From Marinobacter sp. LA51 (lineage in GTDB: Bacteria; Pseudomonadota; Gammaproteobacteria; Pseudomonadales; Oleiphilaceae): DNA of 64,000 nucleotides. Positions 18,108-27,587 of this stretch are shown one piece after another. Within the stretch, counting starts at the first letter, position 1, and each line of letters begins with the position of its first letter. Below the pieces are notes generated by a model. The model ran no database searches, had not been told where the DNA came from, and worked only from the letters and a program-made list of their open reading frames with translations. Both the position numbers and the translations under genes were made by a program. The stretch is from assembly GCF_030297175.1 (NCBI RefSeq), contig NZ_AP028070.1, forward strand, positions 1,550,001 through 1,614,000. Reading direction: 5' to 3'.

Positions 18108-20336
18108 GTGCCGGATCAGCAAGCTCTGTTCAAGCGTGTTGCGGTCATCGGCTTGGGCCTGATTGGCGGCTCGCTGGCCTGCGCTCTCAGACGTAATGGT
18201 CTGGCCGAAGTGGTGGTCGGAGCGGACAAACGTGTCGAAGAGCTGGCACTGGGCGTTGAGCTGGGTGTTATTGACCAGGCAGCCAAGTCTATTGAAGAGG
18301 CCGTCACCGGCAGTGATCTGGTGGTTCTGGCTGTTCCGGTGCGGGCTACCCGGGCGGTGCTGGCAGAAATCAAACCCTGGCTGGGTGAGTCGGCAGTACT
18401 GACTGATGTCGGTAGCACCAAATCCAGCTTTGTGGCTGATGTTGAAGCGGTGTTCGGCAACTTGTCCCCGCAGGTAATCCCCGGTCATCCGATTGCGGGC
18501 TCTGAGAAGAGCGGTATTCGGGCAGCCAATCCCGATCTGTTTGCTCGCCACAAAGTTATTCTGACGCCGGCCGACGACGCCAATCCCGAGGCGCTGGCGA
18601 ACCTGAAGCGGCTCTGGGAAGGCTGCGACGCCACTGTATTGACGATGTCGGTGGCATATCACGATGAGGTGCTTGCGGCCACCAGTCATCTCCCGCACCT
18701 GATCGCCTTTTCGCTAGTGGATACCCTGGCTGGCGAAGACGAGAATATGGACATCTTCCGGTACGCCGCGGGCGGGTTTCGCGACTTCACCCGAATTGCA
18801 GCCAGCGATCCGGTGATGTGGCACGACATTTTTCTTTCCAACCGTGACGCGGTGCTGCGTGTGATTGACCATTTCACCCATGATCTGGATCAGTTGCGCG
18901 ATGCGATTGCCAATCAGGACAGCGCCATGCTGCTCCGGGTTTTCAGTCGAGCCAAGGCGGCGCGGGAACACTTTTCAAAAATGCTTTCAGGGCAGGCTTA
19001 CGTGACAAAAAACAGTGAGAATCAGGTAACGTTTCGTCTTCAGCCCGGCGGCGCGATCGCCGGTGATATCCGGGTGCCGGGTGATAAATCCATGTCCCAC
19101 CGGTCGATCATGCTGGGTGCGCTGGCTAACGGCATCACCGAGGTAAAGGGCTTTCTGGAAGGCGAGGATAGCCTGGCTACGCTTCAGGCATTCCGGGATA
19201 TGGGCGTCACCATTGAGGGGCCGGATGACGGGTTTGTCCGTATTCACGGCGTCGGCGTCAACGGTTTGCAGGCACCGCGGGGCCCGTTGTACCTGGGCAA
19301 CTCCGGCACTGCCATGCGTCTGTTCGCCGGTTTGCTGGCGGCGCAGCCATTTGATTCCGAGTTGACGGGCGATGCTAGCCTGACCAAGCGCCCCATGGGT
19401 CGGGTAGCCGATCCGCTGCGGGCCATGGGTGCAGTGATTGATACCGCCGAGGGTGGGCGTCCGCCGATGAAAATCCGCGGCGGTCAGCACCTGACCGGCA
19501 TCCATTACGAAATGCCCGTGGCCAGTGCTCAGGTTAAATCCTGCCTGTTGCTGGCCGGTCTCTACGCTGAGGGCAGCACCTCGGTAACAGAGCCTGCGCC
19601 AACCCGGGACCACACTGAGCGCATGCTGGCCGGATTCGGCTATCACGTGCATCGCGATGGTGCCACAGCCAGCGTCAGCGGCGGCGGGGAACTCGTTGCC
19701 AACGATATTGATGTGCCTGCAGATATTTCTTCCGCTGCGTTTTTCCTGGTGGCTGCCAGCATTGCCCCGGAGTCAGATCTGGTGCTTCGCCACGTCGGCA
19801 TGAACCCGACCCGTGTTGGTGTTATCAATATCCTGCGCCAGATGGGTGCGAATATCGAAGTGCTCGATGAGCGTGAGATTGGCGGCGAGCCGGTGGCCGA
19901 CCTTCGGGTTCGTTCTGCGGAGCTTAACGGTATCGACATTCCAGAAGACCAGGTGCCTCTGGCTATCGATGAATTCCCGGTGCTTTTTATTGCTGCCACC
20001 TGTGCCAAGGGACGAACCGTGCTGCGTGGTGCCGAAGAGCTGCGCGTGAAGGAGAGTGACCGGATTCAGGTAATGGCCGATGGACTGGCGACTCTGGGTG
20101 TCGAGACCACGGTAACACCGGACGGCATTATCATTGATGGCGGACAAACCATTTCCGGTGGTCAGGTCGACAGCGAAGGCGATCACCGCATTGCCATGGC
20201 GTTTGCCGTCGCCTCCTTGCGGGCAACAGGTGACATTGAAGTGACTGATTGTGCCAATGTGGCAACATCGTTCCCCGGTTTCGTCGAGTTGGCCCAGAGC
20301 ACCGGAATCCGCATTGCCGCGGAGGGAGCTGAGTAA
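18108..20336 (+). CDS. tyrA-aroA: Fused prephenate dehydrogenase / EPSP synthase
   Basis: A 742-residue fusion. Residues 1-295 are prephenate dehydrogenase (NAD-binding [14 protein letters not shown] at 12-25, then [11 protein letters not shown], then the [12 protein letters not shown] helix). From about 300 on is 3-phosphoshikimate 1-carboxyvinyltransferase: [32 protein letters not shown], and [19 protein letters not shown]. It supplies both the last shared shikimate step and the tyrosine branch. The fusion is known in Pseudomonas and related bacteria. It starts at GTG, one base after the hisC stop, and its stop overlaps the cmk start (TAATG). Confidence 0.96.
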   Translation: MPDQQALFKRVAVIGLGLIGGSLACALRRNGLAEVVVGADKRVEELALGVELGVIDQAAKSIEEAVTGSDLVVLAVPVRATRAVLAEIKPWLGESAVLTDVGSTKSSFVADVEAVFGNLSPQVIPGHPIAGSEKSGIRAANPDLFARHKVILTPADDANPEALANLKRLWEGCDATVLTMSVAYHDEVLAATSHLPHLIAFSLVDTLAGEDENMDIFRYAAGGFRDFTRIAASDPVMWHDIFLSNRDAVLRVIDHFTHDLDQLRDAIANQDSAMLLRVFSRAKAAREHFSKMLSGQAYVTKNSENQVTFRLQPGGAIAGDIRVPGDKSMSHRSIMLGALANGITEVKGFLEGEDSLATLQAFRDMGVTIEGPDDGFVRIHGVGVNGLQAPRGPLYLGNSGTAMRLFAGLLAAQPFDSELTGDASLTKRPMGRVADPLRAMGAVIDTAEGGRPPMKIRGGQHLTGIHYEMPVASAQVKSCLLLAGLYAEGSTSVTEPAPTRDHTERMLAGFGYHVHRDGATASVSGGGELVANDIDVPADISSAAFFLVAASIAPESDLVLRHVGMNPTRVGVINILRQMGANIEVLDEREIGGEPVADLRVRSAELNGIDIPEDQVPLAIDEFPVLFIAATCAKGRTVLRGAEELRVKESDRIQVMADGLATLGVETTVTPDGIIIDGGQTISGGQVDSEGDHRIAMAFAVASLRATGDIEVTDCANVATSFPGFVELAQSTGIRIAAEGAE

Positions 20337-21016
20337 TGACGGACAACCTGCCGACGGTAATCACGGTCGACGGCCCCGGTGGATCGGGCAAGGGCACGGT
20401 CACCCAGATGCTGGCCAAGAAACTGGGCTTTCATCTGCTCGACAGTGGCGCACTCTATCGCTTGACCGCACTGGCGGCTGTGCGTCAGGGTGTGTCCTTA
20501 GAAGATGAGGCAACGCTGGTTGGTGTTGCGGCGTCTTTGGATGTGGCATTTGAGCCGACGCCCCCGGGTGAGCCGGCGAAGGTCATTCTGGCCGGAGAGG
20601 ATGTCACTTCTGAGATTCGCACCGAGACCTGCGGCGATAACGCGTCGCGGGTTGCTGTCATGCAGCCGGTTCGGGATGCACTGTTGCAGCGTCAGCGGGA
20701 TTTCCGAAAGGCACCGGGTCTGGTCGCCGACGGTCGTGATATGGGCACCGTGGTATTCCCCGATGCTCCGGTCAAGATTTTCCTGACCGCCAGTGCCGAG
20801 GAGCGGGCCCGCAGACGATTTAGCCAGTTGAAGGACGCAGGCGTCGATGTTAACATTGATGCCCTTTTAGAAGAGATACGGGTTCGCGATGAGCGGGATA
20901 TGAACCGTTCAGCAGCCCCTCTCAAGCCTGCGGATGATGCGCAAGTCATTGATTCTACAGGGTTGAGTATTGAAGAGGTGTTAGGCAGGTGTATGGCCGC
21001 TGCAGGCCAGGCCTGA
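20336..21016 (+). CDS. cmk: Cytidylate kinase
   Basis: A 226-residue kinase phosphorylating CMP and dCMP. The P-loop GPGGSGKGT is at residues 13-21; the NMP-binding region has [12 protein letters not shown] and the late [22 protein letters not shown] segment. Length and motifs are standard for Cmk. Its ATG overlaps the stop of the tyrA-aroA fusion. It precedes rpsA as in most gammaproteobacteria. Confidence 0.96.
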   Translation: MTDNLPTVITVDGPGGSGKGTVTQMLAKKLGFHLLDSGALYRLTALAAVRQGVSLEDEATLVGVAASLDVAFEPTPPGEPAKVILAGEDVTSEIRTETCGDNASRVAVMQPVRDALLQRQRDFRKAPGLVADGRDMGTVVFPDAPVKIFLTASAEERARRRFSQLKDAGVDVNIDALLEEIRVRDERDMNRSAAPLKPADDAQVIDSTGLSIEEVLGRCMAAAGQA

Positions 21017-21040
21017 CTGCACCTTTTCGTCGTTGAAATG

Positions 21041-21080
21041 CCGGATGTGGCGTTATCGGCCAGCCACTGGCTTCATCCGG
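21041..21080 (+). promoter_or_regulatory. Hairpin in the rpsA upstream region
   Basis: An outer 7-bp stem (21041-21047 with 21074-21080, CCGGATG/CATCCGG) encloses a 5-bp hairpin (GCCAG, loop CCA, CTGGC at 21059-21071). It lies 67 nt before the rpsA ATG. It has no T-tract, so it is not an obvious terminator of cmk. Ribosomal protein S1 is known to repress its own mRNA through leader structure in E. coli; a similar role here is inference. Confidence 0.35.
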
Positions 21081-21146
21081 ACATGACTAACAGACCGTGT
21101 TGCTGGTAGCACGGAGTAAACTTGCGTTGATCACATAGGACACATA

Positions 21147-22838
21147 ATGAGCGAGAGCTTTGCGGATCTTTTTGAAGAAAGCCTAAAAGAAATTGACATG
21201 CAACCGGGTTCCATCGTCCAGGGAACCGTAGTTGACGTCGACAGCGACTGGGTCACCGTTAACGCCGGACTGAAGTCCGAAGGCGTTATCCCCGCCTCCC
21301 AGTTTCTTAACGAAAAAGGCGAGTTGGAAGTTGCGATTGGCGACGTTGTAGATGTCGCTCTCGATGCTGTCGAAGATGGTTTCGGGGAAACCCGTCTGTC
21401 TCGCGAGAAAGCCAAGCGTGCAGAAGCCTGGAAGGTACTTGAGAAGTCCTTCGAAGCGGAAGAGGTTGTTAAGGGTATTATCAACGGTAAGGTCAAGGGT
21501 GGTTTCACCGTCGATCTGGCCGGTATCCGCGCCTTCCTGCCTGGCTCTCTGGTAGATGTTCGTCCGGTTCGCGACACCGCGCACCTGGAGAACAAAGAGC
21601 TCGAGTTCAAGGTTATCAAGCTGGACCAGAAGCGTAACAACGTGGTTGTTTCCCGCCGCGCGGTTCTGGAAGCTGAAAACAGCGCTGAGCGTGAAGCTCT
21701 GCTGGAAACCCTGACCGAGGGTATGGAAATTAAAGGTATCGTCAAGAACCTGACCGACTACGGCGCGTTCGTAGATCTGGGCGGTGTTGACGGCCTGCTG
21801 CACATCACCGATATGGCCTGGAAGCGTATCAAGCATCCGAGCGAAATCGTGAATGTGGGCGATGAGATCAGCGTTAAGGTTCTGAAGTTCGACCGTGAGC
21901 GTAACCGTGTATCCCTCGGCCTGAAGCAGCTGGGTGAAGATCCCTGGGTCGATATCAAGGGCCGTTACCCGGAGAACAGCCGGGTCAAGGCACGTGTTAC
22001 CAACCTGACCGACTACGGCTGCTTTGCTGAGCTGGAAGAAGGTGTTGAAGGTCTGGTTCACGTATCCGAAATGGATTGGACCAACAAGAACATCCATCCG
22101 TCCAAAGTCGTTCAAGTTGGCGACGAAGTGGAAGTAATGATTCTGGACATCGACGAAGAGCGTCGTCGTATCTCCCTGGGTATCAAGCAGTGCGTATCCA
22201 ACCCGTGGGAAGATTTCTCCAGCAACTTCAACAAGGGCGACCGCATCTCCGGTAAGATCAAGTCTATTACTGACTTCGGTATCTTCATCGGTCTGGACGG
22301 CGGCATCGATGGTCTGGTTCACCTGTCTGACATCAGCTGGAACGAGACTGGCGAAGAAGCAGTTCGTGAATACAAGAAGGGTGACGAAGTTGAAACCGTT
22401 ATCCTGTCTGTTGATCCTGAGCGTGAGCGTATCTCCCTCGGCATCAAGCAGCTTGAAAGCGATCCGTTCGCCGAGTTTGTACAGCTGAACGACAAGGGCT
22501 CTATCGTTAAGGGTACCGTCTCTGCTGTAGACGCGAAGGCCGCGACCATCGCTCTGAATGACGAAGTGGAAGCTGTCCTGAAGGCCTCTGAAATCAGCCG
22601 TGATCGTGTTGAAGATGCACGCAACGCGCTGAAGGAAGGCGAGGAAGTTGAAGCGAAGATCATCAGCATCGATCGCAAGAACCGCATCATCAACCTGTCT
22701 GTGAAGTCCAAAGACGTTGAAGATGACAAGCAAGCGGTCGAAGGCATGCGTGCCAAGACAGCTGAAACTTCTGGTGCGACCACCATCGGTGATCTCATCA
22801 AGGAGCAGATGCAGCAGCAAAACGCCAACAAAGACTGA
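21147..22838 (+). CDS. rpsA: 30S ribosomal protein S1
   Basis: A 563-residue RNA-binding ribosomal protein with six S1 (OB-fold) repeats, roughly at 20-88, 105-172, 190-260, 275-347, 362-435 and 449-520. The central repeats carry the hallmark LTDYGAF/CF(V/A), GLVH(V/L)S and [11 protein letters not shown]. It binds mRNA leaders and is needed for most translation initiation. A TAGGA site precedes the ATG. Followed by a strong terminator. Confidence 0.98.
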   Translation: MSESFADLFEESLKEIDMQPGSIVQGTVVDVDSDWVTVNAGLKSEGVIPASQFLNEKGELEVAIGDVVDVALDAVEDGFGETRLSREKAKRAEAWKVLEKSFEAEEVVKGIINGKVKGGFTVDLAGIRAFLPGSLVDVRPVRDTAHLENKELEFKVIKLDQKRNNVVVSRRAVLEAENSAEREALLETLTEGMEIKGIVKNLTDYGAFVDLGGVDGLLHITDMAWKRIKHPSEIVNVGDEISVKVLKFDRERNRVSLGLKQLGEDPWVDIKGRYPENSRVKARVTNLTDYGCFAELEEGVEGLVHVSEMDWTNKNIHPSKVVQVGDEVEVMILDIDEERRRISLGIKQCVSNPWEDFSSNFNKGDRISGKIKSITDFGIFIGLDGGIDGLVHLSDISWNETGEEAVREYKKGDEVETVILSVDPERERISLGIKQLESDPFAEFVQLNDKGSIVKGTVSAVDAKAATIALNDEVEAVLKASEISRDRVEDARNALKEGEEVEAKIISIDRKNRIINLSVKSKDVEDDKQAVEGMRAKTAETSGATTIGDLIKEQMQQQNANKD

Positions 22839-22856
22839 TAATCTCGGTTGGTAAGA

Positions 22857-22890
22857 AAAAAACGGGCTCTAAGAGCCCGTTTTTTTTGTG
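22857..22890 (+). terminator. Rho-independent terminator after rpsA
   Basis: Stem AACGGGCT (22861-22868), loop CTAAG, AGCCCGTT (22874-22881), followed by eight or more T residues and a second T-run at 22891. It is preceded by an A-run, so it could work in both directions. Confidence 0.92.
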
Positions 22891-22972
22891 TTTTTTTTTG
22901 GTTTGGCTAAACTAGGAGTCATGAGAGTCCGGTATCCGGCGGACACATAATAAAGAAAGAGGGAAGCGCCTC

Positions 22973-23269
22973 ATGACGAAGTCCGAACTGGTCGAGCTGA
23001 TTGCGTCCAAGCAAAGTCAGCTTTCCGTTAAAGACGTCGAGTTGGCTGTAAAAACTATTATTGAACACATGTCTCAGTCGCTCGCCGATGGCCAGAGAAT
23101 TGAAATTCGTGGGTTTGGCAGTTTTTCGCTGCATCACAGGGCTGCACGAACTGGTCGCAATCCGAAGACTGGCGAAGCCGTGCAACTGCCCGCTAAATTC
23201 GTGCCGCATTTCAAACCTGGCAAAGAGTTGCGGGAACAGGTCAATGACAGCCTGAAAAAAGGCTTCTGA
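22973..23269 (+). CDS. ihfB: Integration host factor beta subunit
   Basis: A 98-residue DNA-bending protein of the HU/IHF family. Typical features are the N-terminal helices ([14 protein letters not shown], then [12 protein letters not shown]), [13 protein letters not shown] and the arm motif [27 protein letters not shown], whose Pro inserts into DNA at the bend. It pairs with IHF-alpha encoded elsewhere. GAGGGAAG precedes the ATG. Conserved position after rpsA. Confidence 0.96.
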   Translation: MTKSELVELIASKQSQLSVKDVELAVKTIIEHMSQSLADGQRIEIRGFGSFSLHHRAARTGRNPKTGEAVQLPAKFVPHFKPGKELREQVNDSLKKGF

Positions 23270-23294
23270 CGCAGCATCAGGGAACTTGTATAAT
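23266..23294 (+). promoter_or_regulatory. Probable sigma-70 promoter for lapA-lapB-pyrF
   Basis: A consensus -10 TATAAT at 23289-23294 with CTGACG (four of six to TTGACA) at 23266-23271, spacer 17 nt. It overlaps the end of ihfB and lies 39 nt before lapA, so lapA-lapB can be expressed independently of rpsA-ihfB. Confidence 0.5.
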
Positions 23295-23333
23295 CCGGGC
23301 TTCTTTTTAGTCCGTTTTGGGAGCGTTATTGCT

Positions 23334-23636
23334 ATGGCAGGATTGCAGAAAATCTTCATTATTCTGTTAGTACTGGTCCTTGTCCTGCTGGCACTTGTGT
23401 TCTCTCTTAACAATCAGATGGCGGTATCGCTCAACTTCCTGTTGTTTGAAACCCAGCCTCACGGCGTCGCCGTCTGGATCATTATGGCTTTCATCATTGG
23501 TGCGCTCGTGGGCGTGTTGATGACCGTGCTGGCCACCGTTCGAAATTCGGTGTCCCGGCGAACCCTCGAGAAACGACTTAATCGTGCCGAGCAGGCATTG
23601 GAGAAATCCAGGGCCCAGACCGACCGGACTCTTTAA
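23334..23636 (+). CDS. lapA: Lipopolysaccharide assembly protein A (LapA/YciS)
   Basis: A 100-residue inner-membrane protein with two membrane segments (about residues 6-26 and 44-66) around a short loop with LNFLLFET, then a charged coiled-coil tail. This is the LapA (YciS, DUF1049) layout. LapA works with LapB in regulating LPS synthesis through FtsH-dependent LpxC turnover. The ATG at 23334 gives a standard family N-terminus; the open frame upstream to 23286 overlaps the promoter. Its stop overlaps the lapB ATG (TAATG). Confidence 0.9.
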   Translation: MAGLQKIFIILLVLVLVLLALVFSLNNQMAVSLNFLLFETQPHGVAVWIIMAFIIGALVGVLMTVLATVRNSVSRRTLEKRLNRAEQALEKSRAQTDRTL

Positions 23637-24805
23637 TGGATATAGTGCTTCAGTGGCTGCTGCTGACGATAGCGGTTGCTGCCGGCTGGTTTGCAGGCCG
23701 GCTTGGCAAAAGCCGTCGCAGGTCCAGCACCCCGATCGCTGATGAAGAGTCGGTGCGCGACCGCCTCCAGTTCCTCTTTACCAATTACTCCGATCAAGCC
23801 GTCGAGAACTTTGTGCAGTCCCTGGCTGTGAACAAAGAAACGGTCAGCCTGCATTTGTCGATTGGCAGCCATTTCCGCCTAAAGGGCGAGACCGATCGCG
23901 CTATTCTTATTCATCAGAATCTGCTGGCGCGCCCTGAGTTACCTACCCGCTTTTCTCCCCAGGTTACCCTCGAGCTTGCCAAGGACTACCTCAAGGCGGG
24001 CCTGCTGGACAGGGCCGAGGCGCTGCTCCAGGAGCTGATGGGCGATCGCGATTATGGTCGTGGATCGTCGCAGCAACTCATCGAGCTGTATCAACAGGAA
24101 AAAGAGTGGGGCAAGGCGGCCGACGTGGCGCGGGCGCTGACTAAAGGTGATGCCGATCCAGCCATGTTCAAGGTGCTGGCTTACCTCACCTGTGAGCGGG
24201 CCGAGCATGCGCTGCGTGAAGATGACCGGTGGGGCGCCCAAAAGCTCTGCAAACAGGCGTTGGATTATGATCAGTCCTGCGTTCGTGCCACGCTGATTCT
24301 GATGAAGTTACAGATCCGCCAGGGTAGCTTCCGGGAAGCCGCGAATCAGAGTTTGAAGGTGTTCGATCAGAATCCAGAATTTGGTCCCGAGGCTGTGGAT
24401 CGGTTGATGAAGCTGGAGCAGGAGCACGGCGATGTTGGACGGCTCGGCAAAAAGCTGCGGAAGCTTTACGAGAGCTACCCCAGTACCAGTCTCTTGTTGG
24501 CGCTGGTGGAGTCCGTTGAGCGATCGTCCGGGCGCCATGCTGCCATTGAGCTGCTTCGTCAGGAGCTTGAGGTGCGCCCGAGTGTCCGGGGTCTGTTGCG
24601 GCTGGTTGAGATGGCCGGTTATGAGAAGGGTATGACCACCGATGAGGGCCGATTGGTAAGTCGCATCGGCCACCTGATTCTCGTGAATCGGCCGATCTAC
24701 CGCTGTGCCAACTGCGGCTTCTCCGGCCAGCAATTGCATTGGCTTTGTCCCAGCTGCAAGCAGTGGGAGACCATTCGCCCGATTCAGGGTGTAGAGGCCG
24801 AATAA
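23636..24805 (+). CDS. lapB: Lipopolysaccharide assembly protein B (LapB/YciM)
   Basis: A 389-residue protein with an N-terminal membrane anchor (3-19), a series of tetratricopeptide repeats (about 70-330) and a C-terminal rubredoxin-like zinc ribbon: YRCANCGFSG ... WLCPSCKQW (CxxC twice, near 352-374). All three parts are characteristic of LapB, the adaptor that presents LpxC to FtsH and so limits LPS synthesis. It overlaps lapA by one base and lies 30 nt before pyrF. Confidence 0.95.
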   Translation: MDIVLQWLLLTIAVAAGWFAGRLGKSRRRSSTPIADEESVRDRLQFLFTNYSDQAVENFVQSLAVNKETVSLHLSIGSHFRLKGETDRAILIHQNLLARPELPTRFSPQVTLELAKDYLKAGLLDRAEALLQELMGDRDYGRGSSQQLIELYQQEKEWGKAADVARALTKGDADPAMFKVLAYLTCERAEHALREDDRWGAQKLCKQALDYDQSCVRATLILMKLQIRQGSFREAANQSLKVFDQNPEFGPEAVDRLMKLEQEHGDVGRLGKKLRKLYESYPSTSLLLALVESVERSSGRHAAIELLRQELEVRPSVRGLLRLVEMAGYEKGMTTDEGRLVSRIGHLILVNRPIYRCANCGFSGQQLHWLCPSCKQWETIRPIQGVEAE

Positions 24806-24835
24806 TTCTTTAAAGCATTCTGTAGGGTTTATAAC

Positions 24836-25546
24836 GTGCAAAACCAAAACGATCCGAAGATCATTGTCGCCCTGGATTTTCCATCGGAGAAACCGGCTGT
24901 AGAGTTGGTAGAGCAATTGGACTCGACCAAGTGTCGGCTCAAGGTAGGCAAGGAATTGTTCACCCGCAGTGGCCCGCAGCTGGTAGATCGCCTGCAGAAG
25001 CGCGGTTTCGATGTGTTCCTGGACCTGAAGTTTCACGATATCCCGAACACAACCTCGGCCGCCGTGGCAGCGGCGGCAGATCTCGGTGTGTGGATGGTCA
25101 ACGTTCACGCCTCGGGTGGTGAGAAGATGATGACCGCCTGCCGGGAGCGGCTGGAATCCTATGGCGCCGAACGTCCGTTGCTGATCGCAGTCACCGTACT
25201 CACCAGCATGTCTGGGGACGATCTGGCCGGCATTGGTATCACTGACTCGCCTGAAGCCCAGGTTTCACGCCTGGCGACCCTCACCAAAAACTGCGGCCTC
25301 GACGGCGTCGTCTGCTCGGCCCAGGAGGCTCCCAAACTCAAAGCCGAGCAGGGCGCAGACTTCCAGCTGATCACCCCCGGAATCCGCCCACTGAACGCCG
25401 ACAAGGGCGACCAGCAACGCATTATGACACCCAGTGACGCCCTCAAAGCTGGTTCCGACTACCTCGTGATCGGTCGCCCGATTACTCAGGCGGCTGACCC
25501 TCTGGCGGCGCTGGAGGCGATTCACGCTGAGGTGGTCGGCCTCTAA
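24836..25546 (+). CDS. pyrF: Orotidine 5'-phosphate decarboxylase
   Basis: A 236-residue TIM-barrel enzyme forming UMP from OMP. The catalytic Asp-Lys-Asp array is in [12 protein letters not shown] (Asp63, Lys65, Asp68); the phosphate-binding TPGIRP and the late VIGRPIT motif are present. It starts at GTG; the TAGGG at 24823 serves as a moderate SD. Last gene of the same-strand series. Confidence 0.96.
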   Translation: MQNQNDPKIIVALDFPSEKPAVELVEQLDSTKCRLKVGKELFTRSGPQLVDRLQKRGFDVFLDLKFHDIPNTTSAAVAAAADLGVWMVNVHASGGEKMMTACRERLESYGAERPLLIAVTVLTSMSGDDLAGIGITDSPEAQVSRLATLTKNCGLDGVVCSAQEAPKLKAEQGADFQLITPGIRPLNADKGDQQRIMTPSDALKAGSDYLVIGRPITQAADPLAALEAIHAEVVGL

Positions 25547-25573
25547 CTTCTCCGTCTCGTTTCGTAGCTCCTG

Positions 25574-25602
25574 CGCCAGCCTTCCGTTTTGTCGGGCTGG
25601 CG
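25574..25602 (+). terminator. Weak hairpin after pyrF
   Basis: CGCCAGCC (25574-25581) pairs with GGCTGGCG (25595-25602) around a 13-nt loop. There is no T-tract after it; instead it abuts the outer stem of the first repeat element. A terminator role is possible but weak. Confidence 0.35.
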
Positions 25603-25703
25603 GTGTGGGGCTACCCTCCCAAAAACCGCTTCGAGCACGTCCATGTGCGCTTGTGTCCGGCCATCCATGGCCTCCCACATTTTTGGGAGGGTAGCCCCAC
25701 ACC
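25602..25703 (+). repeat. Structured repeat element, copy 1
   Basis: A perfect 24-bp inverted repeat (25602-25625 with 25680-25703, GGTGTGGGGCTACCC... type) encloses a 54-nt loop. The loop contains two further hairpins, GCACGTCCATGTGC (25634-25647) and GGCCATCCATGGCC (25659-25672), each with TCCA at the apex. The loop is 48/54 identical to the reverse complement of copy 2 and 39/53 identical, with one gap, to copy 3, while the outer stems of the three are unrelated. I do not recognise a named family. Confidence 0.9.
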
Positions 25704-25843
25704 ACCGATTCGTTCTTCGGAGAAATAGTCTTTCTCTCCTCTGGTTTTTCCTTGGAACAGCAACTACTGAGTATGAAAGGGAAAGGGGCTTGGAGTTGGC
25801 TTCTTAAGGACATTGAAAGCTCAAGATATCGGAGGAGTCGGGG

Positions 25844-25955
25844 AGGGGGTGGTTGTGCCTACTTGTCAAAAATGTAGGAGGCCATGGATGGCCGGAAACA
25901 AGCGCACACGGATGTGCTTGTAGCGGTTTTTGACAAGTAGGCACGGCCGCTCCCT
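25844..25955 (-). repeat. Structured repeat element, copy 2 (inverted)
   Basis: A perfect 18-bp inverted repeat (25855-25872 with 25927-25944, GTGCCTACTTGTCAAAAA type). Read as RNA from the plus strand it extends by 11 more pairs including G-U wobbles (25844-25854 with 25945-25955). The 54-nt loop (25873-25926) is the reverse complement of the loop of copy 1 with six differences, so the element lies in the opposite orientation. The outer stem sequence shares only the loop-proximal AAAAA with copy 1. Confidence 0.88.
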
Positions 25956-26005
25956 AACACCTATATTCGCAGGCTAGGAGTGCCAAAAAACCAAAGTAGA
26001 GGGCA

Positions 26006-26043
26006 ATAAAAAACCCGCTAACTCAGAGAATTAGCGGGTTTTT
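26006..26043. terminator. Bidirectional terminator between pyrF island and tRNA-Asn
   Basis: AACCCGCTAA (26012-26021) pairs with TTAGCGGGTT (26031-26040) around a 9-nt loop, flanked by an A-run before and a T-run after. It can end the tRNA transcript on the minus strand and read-through from pyrF on the plus strand. Confidence 0.88.
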
Positions 26044-26050
26044 AGAATAG

Positions 26051-26126
26051 TGGCTCCCCGAGCTGGGCTCGAACCAGCGACAAACGGATTAACAGTCCGT
26101 TGCTCTACCAACTGAGCTATCGGGGA
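26051..26126 (-). tRNA. tRNA-Asn (GTT)
   Basis: A 76-nt cloverleaf on the minus strand: acceptor TCCCCGA/TCGGGGA, D-arm GCTC-AGTTGGTA-GAGC, anticodon loop CTGTTAA (anticodon GTT), T-arm GCTGG-TTCGAGC-CCAGC, discriminator G and encoded CCA (26051-26053). It is identical in sequence to the copy at 40653-40728. Confidence 0.98.
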
Positions 26127-26150
26127 ACGTCGTCGTGTGACGAGGCGCGT

Positions 26151-26179
26151 ATATTAAGTTGGCTATACCGCCTCGTCAA
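26151..26179 (-). promoter_or_regulatory. Sigma-70 promoter of tRNA-Asn copy 1
   Basis: On the minus strand TTGACG (26174-26179), a 17-nt spacer and TAATAT (26151-26156), followed by a GC-rich discriminator (ACGCGCC), the pattern of stringently controlled stable-RNA promoters. Transcription should begin about 18 nt before the mature tRNA. Confidence 0.85.
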
Positions 26180-26220
26180 CCCCTCGCTCAAACTTTTTGA
26201 CCGAGGGCGTTTCCCGAGTC

Positions 26221-27405
26221 TTAACCAAGGGCCTTTTGCAGGCGTTCAATGGCCTGCTTGAGGTTGTCCATGCTGGTGGCAAAGCTCAGTCGCATGTGGC
26301 CTGGAACACCAAAGGCGGAACCCGGAACCAGGGCGACACCGGCTTCAGTCAGCAGTTTCTCGGCGAACTCGACGTCTGTGCTGGCGTCCTTGTCGGCTTC
26401 GATTGCGGCGTGAAAGCTCGGGAATACGTAGAAGGTGCCGTCACCATGCAAGCAATCCACACCGGGCAGCCCATTCAGCGCCTCTACGAGCCAGTCGTGG
26501 CGTTCCTTGAACGCGCTGACCATCTCGCCAACACAGTCCTGTGAGCCATCAAGAGCCGCCTGGGCAGCCGCCTGTGACACCGACGACGGGTTGGACGTGC
26601 TCTGGGACTGGATCTTCTTCATGGCGCCAATGATCTTGGCGGGGCCGGCGGCGTAACCGATGCGCCAGCCAGTCATGGAATAGGCCTTGGAAACACCGTT
26701 GAGAACGAAGGTGCGATCGTACAGCTCCGGCGTCGCGTTAAGGATGTTGCAGAACGGCTTGCCGGTCCAGAGAATGGGCTCGTACATGTCGTCGGTGGCA
26801 ATCATGATGTTCGGGTGCTTCTTCAGCACTTCGCCAATCGCCTGCAACTCTTCCAGGGTATAAGCCATACCGCTTGGGTTGGACGGGCTGTTGATTACGA
26901 ACAGACGAGTCCGTTCGGTAATGGCGTTTTCCAGCTGTTCCGGCGTGATCTTGAAGCGAGTGTCGGCACCCGTTTCGAGAATAACTGGTTTACCTTCGGC
27001 AACCAGAACCATGTCCGGGTAGGACACCCAGTAGGGCGCCGGAATAATGGCTTCATCACCGGGGTTCAGCGTGGCAAGTGCGAGGTTGAAAAAGCTCTGT
27101 TTGCCACCACTGCTTACCAAGATCTGATTGGCTTCGTAATCCAGGCCGTTGTCCCGCTTGTACTTCGCAATAATCGCTTTCTTCAGGGCCGGCGTACCAT
27201 CCACAGCCGTATACTTGGTCTGGCCGTTGTTGATGGCTTCGATGGCTGCCTGTTTGATGTGATCTGGGGTATCGAAGTCAGGCTCGCCAGCTCCCAGGCC
27301 AATGATGTCCTGGCCGGCTGCGCGGAGTTCCGCTGCTTTGTTGGTGACTGCGAGGGTGGGAGAGGGCTTGATAGCCTGTACTCGGCTGGAAAGTTGAAGA
27401 TCCAA
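26221..27405 (-). CDS. Aspartate/aromatic aminotransferase family (class I, PLP)
   Basis: A 394-residue class I aminotransferase of the bacterial AspC-like (subgroup Ib) type: AGEPDFDTPDHI near the start, SSGGKQSFFNLALATLNPGD, NSPSNPSG and the PLP-Lys motif SKAYSMTGWRIGYAAG (near residue 235). It most likely interconverts aspartate and oxaloacetate; prephenate activity is possible in this subgroup. I chose a TTG start at 27405 because AAGGAG lies seven nucleotides upstream and the resulting M-DLQLSSRVQAIKPS is the usual N-terminus; the ATG at 27462 has no such site. Divergent from uvrB. Confidence 0.9.
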   Translation of the reverse strand: MDLQLSSRVQAIKPSPTLAVTNKAAELRAAGQDIIGLGAGEPDFDTPDHIKQAAIEAINNGQTKYTAVDGTPALKKAIIAKYKRDNGLDYEANQILVSSGGKQSFFNLALATLNPGDEAIIPAPYWVSYPDMVLVAEGKPVILETGADTRFKITPEQLENAITERTRLFVINSPSNPSGMAYTLEELQAIGEVLKKHPNIMIATDDMYEPILWTGKPFCNILNATPELYDRTFVLNGVSKAYSMTGWRIGYAAGPAKIIGAMKKIQSQSTSNPSSVSQAAAQAALDGSQDCVGEMVSAFKERHDWLVEALNGLPGVDCLHGDGTFYVFPSFHAAIEADKDASTDVEFAEKLLTEAGVALVPGSAFGVPGHMRLSFATSMDNLKQAIERLQKALG

Positions 27406-27587
27406 ACTTGCGCTCCTTAAAGCTGCGTCTGATAGGGCTGCGACGGGCGGAAATAGGCACAATGACTTATTTTCTCCCGACCGTCGATTACTCCGATGGT
27501 ATCATGAAGCCGGCATAACGCTAAATTTCTGGACTGTGGGGCCTTTTCCTGGCCATGTCCGTCAAAACCGGAGGTTGTCTGCCTATT

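Larger units (their letters stand above)
25547..26050. other. Gene-poor island with two structured repeats
   Basis: 504 bp between pyrF and tRNA-Asn without a credible gene. In order it holds a weak terminator hairpin, one repeat element (25602-25703), 140 bp of mostly unstructured sequence, the second element in opposite orientation (25844-25955), and a terminator. Short open frames such as 25589-25807 run across the palindromes and are not credible proteins. Confidence 0.7.

Noticed and set aside
21183..22820. 545-codon open frame antisense to rpsA
   Set aside because: Same artefact; rpsA with its six S1 repeats explains the region.
25602..25703. Reading the first repeat as an ordinary terminator of pyrF
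   Set aside because: The loop is 54 nt and conserved, and there is no T-tract after the closing stem; the structure fits a repeat element rather than a terminator.
27406..27587. LexA (SOS) box for uvrB
   Set aside because: No CTGT-N8-ACAG type site could be found between the aminotransferase and uvrB.
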